Source: Magnaporthiopsis rhizophila
Taxonomy: Eukaryota > Ascomycota > Sordariomycetes > Magnaporthales > Magnaporthaceae
Assembly: GCA_003049465.1 (NCBI GenBank)
Contig: PYSS01000147.1
Location: 1 to 64,000 of the forward strand
DNA: 64,000 nt
Direction: 5' to 3'
Part shown: positions 54,901-64,000 of the stretch, one piece after another
Layout of the letters: each line of letters starts with the position of its first letter
Position numbering within the stretch: position 1 is the first letter of the stretch
Program-made: the position numbers and the translations under genes
Notes under the pieces: model-generated
Seen by the model: the letters and a program-made list of their open reading frames with translations, nothing else
Databases searched by the model: none
Told to the model about the DNA's origin: nothing

Positions 54901-57900
54901 GGGAAGACAACAATGGGCGTCTTGATGACAACGTCGAACTTGATGCGGCTATTGCTCTGCTGAAGTTGAGTCGCCTGGCTTGCTGCCGCCTGCCTGGCCG
55001 CGTTGAAGATGGCCTGCATCTTGCCAAATTTGACAAGGAAGGCGACGATCTTCCTGAAGGGCTCTTCCATGAAATTGACCTTGACTGAGCCGGCGCGGAG
55101 ATGGATCGATGAGTCGCAGCCAGGATACGACTTGGACTCGGAGTCGTAGGTCTCGTACCGGAAGTCGGCAAGGTCATCTCCCTGGATGGTGACCAGCTTG
55201 CGGAGATTGGACTCCTCCGAGACGCCGAGGTTAACGTCGTCAATCAGCGACAGATCTCCAAGTTTTGCCGACACACGCATAGTCTTGCCCAACATAAAAA
55301 CTCCGACATCTGCGTGGTTGAACGAGAGAGTTGCGAGACGGATGCCGTCGTTATTCAGAATCATCCGGATACTCTTGAGATCCACCTTCACCTTGATGGC
55401 GCCCGCCTGTTGTTGCTGCGGAGGCCCGGTCGTTTCAACAGTGATGTCCACCTCGGAACCGTCGTCCGTGATGGCCTTTTGCGGCGTGTTGTTGTTATTA
55501 GCAAAGGTGATGAGGATGAAGTCCAGGAGCGTAAGCAGAGTTTTGCGGGTGACGATGAGGTTGATGGTGGACACAGCGACGTTGACATTCGTCTCCACGC
55601 CTTCGTAGACCGACATGAACTCCGGCGAGTCCTTGTTGACCCTAACAAACTTGACGTGCACAAGCTCGCGCTGCTGCTCGCGATCCTCGATGTCGCCGGA
55701 CGAGACGATAGACTTGAACTCGGCGGTGGGGTTGGACACAAAGTCGTCTACGGTAACCGAGCCCAACGAGACCTCGGCCACCATGTCGAACTGGCGGATG
55801 AAGTACTCCAGATCAAAGTTCTGTGCAACCAGCTCGACCAGCAGCGCATCAGGCTTCTTCCCGTCGGGGTCGCTACGGTACAGCGAACCGCGGAGCTCGT
55901 TGACGGCAAATTTGAGCTCGAAAGTCCTCTGCTGCATCTTGAGTTGCTGGTTGACGGACCCGTCGCTGGCATCTTGGAATTCGTCTTCGTCATCGCCCGC
56001 GTCGCTAAGTACGATGGCGGTCTGCTGCGTTGGCGCGAACGAGATGATATGCGATGAGCTTCTAGCGCGTGATTTCTTAATCGCAGATCGGCTGGACACA
56101 TTGCTCAAGAGGCGCGGTCTCTTGGGCCTCGGCTCCGTTTCGGTCTGCGTGGTCTGCGGTTCGTTCCCGAGTTTCGGTATGGCAACGCTGATGATCTGCA
56201 TGAGGTTCTTGTACTTGGTGTCGGACGCAACCGCATGGAGCATGGGCATGTGGCCAGATATTTTGACACGAGTAAGGTTGGGAGCCTTCGGCATGATGGA
56301 GATGGCGACCACAAAATCGACATTGATCTTGTCCACCACGTGCATCATCTTGGACTCGTCCCTCTCCACCAGCTGTGCCTTTGTCTCCTCGATCGAAGTG
56401 CCGATAAGGAGCTGTGTCGAAGTGAGCTTGACCAGGAAGCGATCATACATCAACGATTCTAGGCGCTTGAAGTCCTCTTCTGTGTAAGACTGGCTCTGCC
56501 TGGATTGGACCTTTTTCATCGTGTCTTTGTCAACCAGCTCGCTGTTGACGCTGATGTGTCCGGCATCGAGGATGATGCATGTCGAGTTATTGGTCGTGAT
56601 GCTCAACGGGACGATAATGAGGGGCGCCTGGAGGTCTAGCTTGGCGTTGATGGTCTTGTGCTCTTCCAGCGCGAACTCGAGGCCGGCACGGGTCTGCTCC
56701 CGGAGCCCTTCCACTGTGGCCCCGGCGGACTCCATGAGGGCTGTGATGGACTCCATGTGCCTCTCTGGTGGCCTGAAGAAGTCGACAATCCCGACGACGA
56801 TGTTGGGGTTCCAAACAATTTCAAGCGGGTTCAGCTTTGCCGTGACCGCGATGTCACCCTGGCCGTCAAGAGGGTTCTGTTCAACCTGGAGCTGGAAGAA
56901 AGCCTCCTCTTCGTGCTTCTCGAGCTCGACAATCGACAAGCGTTGCTTTCTCCTAGTATCTGGGGCATCCTTAACTCTGACGATCTCAGGGAAAAATGTG
57001 TTGGGCGTTGTGCCGTCGTTGACTCTGAGCCCGCCCAGGCCCAGGTCAAGAAATACCGAGTCCACCCTCTTGATGGCCTTCGCCTTGAAGAGGTCAAAGT
57101 GGAGGCTGACGAGGTCTCGAGTTTTGCCGTGAGGGTTCTGTTTGAGCGTCAGGCTTCCCATGCTAAGAGAAGCCTCGATTTGCACTTTCACAGTCTCCCG
57201 CGGCTCGTCGATGGCATCGGCAAGCGCCGTCTTCTCGTCCCAGTCAATAACCTCGTAAAGCTCCTTCCGTTGCTCTTCTGTGATCTTGGTGTTCTCGGCA
57301 TCCTCGGTAGGGTGCTGCTCTGTCGCAGGCTTGGCGCCCCAGACCCAGGCAAGCCACCCCTGCTGCTCTTCCTGTTTTGGGGGCTGATTCTTCAGGGCGG
57401 CAGCGTTCTCCTTCTTCAGCTGATTTCGTGCCAGGGACCGCCAGAAGCGCAAGTCTTCGTAATCGAGCTTCTGCTCGAGTTTTGTGATCTCTACAGTCTC
57501 CTCAGGGTCAAGGTTAGGGTTCTGCTTCCGCTTCTTGAACAGCTCGATATATCGCAGGCGGTCGTCACGACGCTCCTTGAAGTAGCCCCACGACCATCGG
57601 CGATTCCTCTCGTGGATCTTGGCTAGTACGGCATTGCCCGCAAACCGAAACCAGGCCCTCGGATCCTCCTTTGGAGTGACGCCCTTGGGCTGGTACTTCT
57701 TGTACTCTTGATGGCGGATGAAGTAGTGAAACAGATCCACCATCATCAGCCCGTCCCGGTACTGGTCGTCGTCGAGCACCAGGCCTATTTCGTCGAACAG
57801 CAGATTCGCCTTGAATTTTGGTACCTCGGTCTTCCCGGACTTGTCCAGCTCGATCTTGGCTTGACCACTCACGGGCTTCAAGATGAACTGGTGACTGTGG

Positions 57901-58673
57901 TTCTTGGAGCCATTGTCGTCGGGTATCATGTCCCGGAACTTTTGGATGAGCTCATCGTGTGTCGGGGCATCCTCCCCAGGCGTTTCTGCCTCCCGACCAG
58001 ATCCAAAGAGCTTGGCGTCTGTGTCCCAGTACACGGCAAGCGCGCCCAGGGTCGCCAGCTTGTGTGTGGTGCCAGTTGAGTCCTGGATGAAGGCAGGCTT
58101 CCACTCCCCGTTGGTGCTGACGGCGCTGAACTCCTGCAGTGTGACACCGAGGGCGAACGAGTGGCCCGGGGCGGATATAGAATCCTCGTAGCGGACGTGG
58201 ATATTCTTGATCGTGACCTGCAGGTTGTCAACGATTTTTGTGGCGAAGCTCTCCATGAAGCTCTGGCTGCGCTTCTGCTCCTCCTGGCTGAGTCCCTCCT
58301 GGGACCTCTCCTTCAGCAGCTCGGCCGAATCAAGCTTGTCCATCTTGATGCGCTGCCTCCGCCGCTCCTCCTCGGCTTCGTCATATTCGGCCTCCTCCTT
58401 CGGTGAGGCGAGGAGGAAGACATCTTCGATGTAAACCTTGACGGGGGCGCCGCGCAGGTTGGACCACGGGATGACAAGCGTCAGGGTTCCGAGGTGGCCT
58501 TCGACGACATTTAGGGGGAGCTTCAGCTGGTCGAGGGCTTCGCGGCGCAGTTCGAGGTTCCGGAGCTTGACGTCACCAGACCAGATGCCAACCTTGAGCT
58601 GGGCGGGATCGAAGTTCTTGACATACATGCCCAGAAACCGGTTGATCAGGCCGGCTACCAGCCCTTCCAACAT
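48973..58673 (-). CDS. VPS13: VPS13, bridge-like lipid transfer protein
   Basis: Two exons (58673-52201 and 52141-48973) joined over a 59-nt intron (GTATGT donor, CTCTAG acceptor) encode 3213 aa, the usual length of fungal Vps13. The N terminus (MLEGLVAGLINRFLG, then KNFDPAQLKVGIWSGDV) is the chorein_N domain, and repeating beta-groove (RBG) modules fill the body. The VPS13 adaptor-binding (VAB) region lies across the intron, with its repeated Asn-containing motifs (YQIRNYTGFDVVV, PFSMRNESDTEFTF). ATG2_C-type helices (YGVTTGANSLF to LTTKPVIGVLDLASNVS, about 2998-3060) and a C-terminal PH-like domain end at SRALE. It transfers phospholipids between membranes at contact sites (ER, mitochondria, vacuole, prospore membrane). 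The gene is intact. Confidence 0.96.
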
Positions 58674-59732
58674 CGCGATAGCAGGGCTGCCGTGACCCGG
58701 GCAGGGACAAGCTTAGGGTGTAGCTTTCAGGAACCGTCGGAGGAACTCATGGGTGACAGGGCCAGTTGGCGCAATCGTAGGGTATCGTAGATTCGCGGGG
58801 TGTTGGAACAATGAGGGGTATTAAGGATGGGCTGTTGACGTCGACGACACCGGCGCGCACACGTGGAATAATAGGAGCTACAGGAGGCAAAGGTCCGTCA
58901 GCGGGCAGCAACACGAGGTGGCATGCAGCTTGGTGGGGTGGTCAAACCGTGAGGGCGAGATACGTTGTCCGCTGTCAAATCTAGTAATAGGATAATGCTG
59001 AGAAGGAAGTCAGCTGCTCTAGGCAGGCAGACAGGTAGGAGTCTTCAGTGTGGCATCTGAACCTGAGATATACTCCATGGAACGGAAGCAAGGAACAAAA
59101 TAAGGCGCCGACCGCTCCCGCTCCTACGTCCTTGGGCTCTCCAGGTTTTCGTGGCGCAGCGAAGAGCTGGAAAGTGGATGACGCGTGGGATATGGTCCGT
59201 GCACCTGCGTCATCACTCAACGTGGGGTTTGGGTTTGTGGGGTCGACGGATCAGGGGAGCTCCCGCCCGTCGACGCCTGCCCGGCAGCATCAACAACGGC
59301 AGTGCAGCTTCTTGCGAAGAGTACATGAGATGGATACGGTTTCCAGTAAAAGACTGCCGCGCAGTCTACTTTCCTGCTGCCCAGGATTCGAGACGATTAT
59401 GTCACCCATCAGCTGGGGCCTTGAGCGTTCCAAGTCTGCAGCCGCGACCCGCGAGTCCAGATTGGGTGAATGTGCTACGTCTGACGTCACCATCAACGGG
59501 TAGATGGTTGCTTCCAACTGGGCGCCCGAGCAAAAACATGAAAACTGCAACTCGCTGCCAGCTTCGGACAAGAGGTTTGTGTGCTTTTGGTAGAAAAGTG
59601 TGCATCTTCTTCGTCGTAAACTACATTCTACTGTTAATTGCCTTGCTCTAGCGCGCCGCAGCGGCGATTTTGACTACTGCGAAATAATCTATCTTAATTT
59701 TGAGACCCTTGAACTCCGTCACAGCTTCCACC
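58674..59732. other. divergent promoter region, VPS13 and DUF3429 gene
   Basis: 1.06 kb without a coding signal, shared by two outward-facing genes. Confidence 0.5.
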
Positions 59733-61081
59733 ATGCTTCGATCTCCCAGACAACTGATCTCGCTGTCGGCGAAAGCAGCCGAGATTCGAGCGGCTGCAAA
59801 CCTCGCACTAGCACAGGACCGAGCTCGGGTCCTGTCGACTCTCGCGGCTAAGCCAAAAGCTCCCAGACATCACATCGTGCCTGCGCGATATGCTCGAATC
59901 CTGTATTCAACGAAAATCCCCGTCGGCATTGACAAGGAGCGCGACAAGGAGGTCGCCCGTCAGAAGCTTCAAGCGGACCCCGAGGCGGTAACCTCCACCT
60001 CTACTGTTCGCGGCGTCTTGGAGGAGTCGGGGCGGGAAAGCCCGAGCAACGATGAAGTCACACGAGGCCTCAAGTCAGATCTGGTAAGAATAACAGTGCG
60101 CCCATATCCTGGAGCCCCAATTGATCATGAGAAACAATACAGAAAACGGTCAAAGACACGTTTGACCTCTCCAGCGTTCCTTCGCTGTCGTACAAGCTCG
60201 GGCTTGCGGGGACGCTTCCGTACCTTGGCACGTCGCTCTCGACATTGTATCTAGGCTGGAACCTCAACGCGCAGTGGTCGTCCAACGCGCTCTTCAACAC
60301 CCTCTTGCTGAAGGACGCGACCGCGCAGAGTCTCCTCCAGCAGCTCGAGGCAATCCAGCTAGGATACGGCGCAGTCATCATCTCGTTTCTCGGAGCAATC
60401 CACTGGGTAAGCCAAACCGCGCGACTTGTGTTCGAAAACGCTCCGCCAAGTTTAGATGGTTGACATCCCGAATGCGTGCAGGGACTCGAGTATGGAGCGA
60501 CCACAGTCAACCCCAAGCGGACCAGATTCCGGTACGCCCTCGGTGTCGCCGCCCCTGCGATCGCGTGGCCGACGCTCCTGATGCCGGTTGAGTACGCGCT
60601 CATTGGCCAGTTCGGCGCCTTCATGGGCCTCTACTACTTTGACGCACACGCATCCACACGCGGCTGGGCCCCGCCGTGGTATGGCACATACCGCTTCGTG
60701 CTCACCTTCGTTGTGGGCTCGGCTATTATGGTGAGCCTGATCGGCCGGGCCAGGATCGGCGAGGGCGGTAACAAGGAGGCCGCAGAGAGGATCAGGGACG
60801 CGAAACACGGTAGAACTGTTCGAGAGATGTCGGAATCAGAGTGGCGGAGGCTCGAGGCTGAGGAGAAAGAGAGGATCCGCAGAGAGAAGGAGGAGACAGA
60901 GCGCAAAAAGAAGGAGGAGGAGAAAGAGAAGCAGAAAGATAAGAAGAAGCAAGACAAGGGCGGCAAGGAGGGCAAGCAGGATAAGGATAACAAGGGCAAA
61001 GAAAAGCAACAGAAGGGCGATAAATCGTCCGAGGAGGAGTCTGGCAAGGAAGATGGTGACGAGGGCGAGAAGAAGGATTGA
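59733..61081 (+). CDS. mitochondrial DUF3429/TMEM69-like membrane protein with charged tail
   Basis: Exons 59733-60083, 60143-60406 and 60482-61081 give 404 aa. The ATG has a CACC context. The basic, Ser/Ala-rich start (MLRSPRQLISLSAKAAEIRAAA) looks like a mitochondrial presequence. Exons 2 and 3 hold four to five membrane spans with DUF3429 hallmarks: LGLAGTLPYLGTS, GYGAVIISFLGAIHWGLEYG and FLMGLYY-type helices. The last about 130 residues are a Lys/Glu-rich helix (KERIRREKEETERKKKEEEK) ending in an acidic tail, much longer than the domain needs. The function is unknown; the location is probably the mitochondrial inner membrane. Confidence 0.88.
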
Positions 61082-62054
61082 ATGATGGAATGCGCTAGGT
61101 GGGCGAAGCGGGAGATTAGAGCTAGCCGTGCCGCTGAGCTATGGGATTTAACGGGAACAGCCCTATAACCCACTAATTTGATCCTCAATGTCGTCGGGCT
61201 AGCACTTGAGCCTGCATCCCGGTAGAACTACGCGTATTGATGACACCCACAGCCTGGCACGGCGAGACTAATTGTCGGTACTTGTTATTCTCTTTTTGTC
61301 CTAATTTCTTCAGGGACCCCTCATGCTAGTCAACGTTTCTGTTGGCGGGATTTCCTGGCTAAGGAAGCTATTCGTGGTGGGCCTCTCTTTGGTCTCTTGT
61401 CCAGCTCACACTTGGAACCTGTGAGCAGCTCCCACAGCCCCTAGAATGACGATACCTACCTTTGTCTTGTGTCATGCACCTTGGTAGCGCCAAAAACAGC
61501 TCCGAGCCAAGACGGTCATGAACCCTGTCCATCACGGCCGTCGGTGTGACGAAGCCCAGCGTCGGCGTTTTTCACATCGTCGCACGGCATCAAGGATGAG
61601 ATCCCGTTGGCCGCCCAAGGTTCCAAGATCCTGGACGCCGTAAAAGCGGGGCCAAGTCCGAGGAAGCTCGGACTCGGCCTCCGCAGACGCCCCGGGTGGC
61701 GACCATGGTCCAACCAACGAACGACGCCAGATCTCCACACCAAGGTTCTGCGATTGAGGTTTATGGGGTCGCCAATTTGGGCACGCCGCCGGGTCCCTGA
61801 GGATATAAGTCCAAGGGCGCGGCGGGCGCCCATCGCTTTAGGGACCTGGTCGCGGTTCAATCCATGATTCTCGAGTTGGTCTCGTCCGAATGTGGAGAAT
61901 AGGTTACGGCCCCTCCCGCAATTTTTAATCGCGCCCTCACTTTTTTTTTGACCCGTCTTTCTATCGATCGAGGCTGTTCTGAGCGTCAATTCGTTTCTCA
62001 CCATCACATTCGCTGCACGATCGACAGCAGGCAGGTCTGGAGACACGAGGCACG
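61082..62054. other. intergenic, no gene recognised
   Basis: Overlapping short ORFs on both strands at 61516-62046 have no motif. The last 100 nt are the promoter of the reductase gene. Confidence 0.45.
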
Positions 62055-62913
62055 ATGAAGGTGCTGATAGCGGGCGCCACTGGCACCATTGGGAGCGAGG
62101 CCTTGCTCCACTGTCTCGACAACCCCCAGGTCACGTCTGTCGTCGCCTTTGCCCGACGACCACTTGCAAAGGATGCCCAACAAAACACCAAGCTTACCAC
62201 CGTCCTCATGGAAGACTTTGGCGAGTGGCCCGAGGACAGACTGGAGTCGGTGAAGGACGCAGACGCCATGATATGGTGAGTCTCAAATTTTTTTATGGCA
62301 CTGTCAGCCATTTCTCTGTCTTTGGGCACTTACCAACTCCCTTCCAGGGCTCTGGGAACGCTCGATGGGGACACCACGGCCAATCTCGATTACCCCATGG
62401 CGTTCATGTCGTCCTTTGTTCGTATTCTCCAAAACAAGACCGCGTTTGGGCCCGAAGGTTCCGAAGCTCTGTCAAAGTTCAGGTTCGTCTACCTGAGCGG
62501 ACAGATGGTTGAGACGGACCAGAGCAAGGGGTTACATCTGATATCGGCTGCGAGGAAGATCAAGGTAATTATCTGTTTCGCATGTCAGCGCCTGGATTCA
62601 AAGATGATTACTGAAGATATGTCCACATATGCAGAGCGTGTTTGAAACCGAGGCTATCAAGTTCACAGAGAAACATGACAAGCTATGGCAGACGCTTATT
62701 GTCAGGCCCGGGGGTGTGTTGCCGAAAGACACCATCGCAACTAGCGTTCTGGGCCTAGTTATCGGAAAGAATTGGTCCATACGCGTCGAGGAGTTAGGTT
62801 CGTTTCTCGCTCACCTCGCGGTCCATGGGAGCAAGCACAGAACCTTGTTTGAAAACGAGGCTATTCTCAACAAGGCACAGCAGCTGCGTCAGGGCGGAGA
62901 TACAGCCGGTTGA
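62055..62913 (+). CDS. Rossmann-fold NAD(P)-binding oxidoreductase (FMP52/HTATIP2-like)
   Basis: Exons 62055-62275, 62348-62564 and 62635-62913 join in frame to 238 aa. The dinucleotide motif GATGTIGS (residues 7-14), SVVAFARRPL (basic residues that often select NADP), DADAMIWALGTL and FRFVYLSGQMVETDQ are in family order. RKIKSVFETEA follows across the second intron in place of the YxxxK region. It is a small atypical SDR of unknown substrate. The introns have GTGAGT and GTAATT donors. No defect was seen. Confidence 0.82.
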
Positions 62914-64000
62914 TATGGAAGCAGTAGACGGACCGGGACGTCTTTGGACTTTTTAATCCATAGAGGTAATAAAAGATTCCGGGGCACACGCCCATACTAG
63001 ACGCGCCTTCTCGAAGGAGGCACTGCGAGGGATCTTTCTCCTACAGAAGTAGAAGTTAACCAGGCTTAAAATAACGAGGAAAAAAGATACTTAACGATTA
63101 GGAGCAGCCAAGTAATGGTACATGGAATGTAGAATCCGCGCAATTCTTACCCCAGCCTCGCCTGGCCCTCAACTGAGATGTGGGTGAAGAGGGGAAATAG
63201 TTATAATTCAGGCGAACGCTCAATCTTATTTTGTGTGGAAAATAAAAACTTATTCCGGTATGAGATGTCACACGGGGATCGCCACCGGCCCCGGGCCAAC
63301 AAGACGGCGGGATGCCAGCTGATTGGGACGGACAAAAGGGGCGCAAGACCCTTGCAGATAACAGGCAGGTTAGGCGCCCAGCCCCCCCTTTAGATACGTA
63401 CCAACCCCGCAACGCACGGGCCATAAAAAGGCCTATATAACGGGGGAAAACTTCGCTAGGACCTTAAAAAGATTCTGCTTTCTTAAGCATCTCTTTGAGG
63501 CCATAAGAAGTTTATTATAATATAATAATTTCACCAAGCCGATTTTGTCCCCTTGTTATAAATAAAAAATTTTCGCCCTGAACCGCTCTATAGCAACCGC
63601 TTTATTTTTCCTTTTAAGTTTTGGCGGGGCTGCTGTAAAATAATTCCTTTTCATTTTTAGCGTATTGAGCCTGGAATTATTCTATTGCACAAAATTACGG
63701 TTGCACCGGTGTTTTTAAGAAGTTTTTTTGTATTATTACCGTACCAAAATTAAACTGTATCAGGAGTTTTCGGATTGGCCAAGCAAACTGGAGGAAAATA
63801 AGCATAATTCTCCTTTTGATTATTATAATTTTAAAAAGCATTGCAGCAGTACTGCGCGCATAAATGTTACGGCCACAGCTGGCAGGGGGCAGAAGGGCTG
63901 GGGCTAACCCCCAGCGGTGCACCTTTACCCCGCAGTCATAAGGGCCAACAGGCCCGAATAACTAAAGCCAGAAGGGAGCCACATAACTAAGCACTTACCT
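62914..64000. other. AT-rich decayed region at the window end
   Basis: From about 63420 onward the sequence is TA-rich with long A/T words and no ORF of note, resembling 1540-2430. It is probably a RIP-degraded repeat. The reductase 3' flank is at 62914-63000. Confidence 0.5.

Overview
The window is nuclear DNA of a filamentous ascomycete, most likely a Sordariomycete. The evidence is short introns (about 45-90 nt) with GTRAGT donors, CTAAC/CTGAC branch sites and YAG acceptors, gene families typical of moulds (secreted M28 aminopeptidase, GH30 beta-1,6-galactanase, Bys1 antigen, small secreted cysteine-rich protein, VPS13), and C-to-T stop codons in repeat-associated relics that look like repeat-induced point mutation (RIP). 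Splice sites below were read by eye; most multi-exon models close in frame across every intron.

Layout. 1-3.7 kb: a small secreted cysteine-rich protein gene, then AT-rich decayed DNA with a long poly-A/N stretch. 3.7-5.7 kb: intact secreted type-B carboxylesterase/lipase. 6.1-15.3 kb: an accessory block holding a superfamily-1 helicase-like gene without a visible Walker A, a large adjacent unknown Cys-containing ORF, a low-complexity nuclear-type ORF with an internal TAG, and on the opposite strand a decayed helicase relative that still has the Q-motif/Walker A part and is split by palindromic repeats. 15.8-17.6 kb: two putative small secreted proteins. 19.8-28.6 kb: M28 aminopeptidase, a 767-residue disordered protein, GH30 galactanase with a GC-AG intron, and a short-chain dehydrogenase. 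28.7-32.7 kb: no supported gene. 32.7-37.8 kb: AAAP amino-acid transporter and a GH94 glycoside phosphorylase (cellobionic-acid-phosphorylase type) carrying an in-frame (AAC)31 tract. 38.3-46 kb: a gene graveyard with a multi-frameshift unknown gene, an NmrA-like relic, an intact DUF7587-like gene, a duplicated small gene family and a chimeric phosphotransferase relic. 46.2-62.9 kb: conserved genome again, with Bys1 antigen, VPS13 (two exons, 3213 aa), a DUF3429/TMEM69-like membrane protein and a Rossmann-fold reductase. 63-64 kb is AT-rich and decayed.

Function. The intact secreted enzymes (carboxylesterase, aminopeptidase, beta-1,6-galactanase), the amino-acid transporter and the intracellular GH94 phosphorylase fit a plant- or litter-degrading lifestyle: extracellular hydrolysis, uptake, intracellular phosphorolysis. 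They are not an obvious co-regulated cluster. VPS13, the DUF3429 protein and the reductases are housekeeping. The least conventional content is the 6-15 kb helicase block and the 38-46 kb relic cluster.
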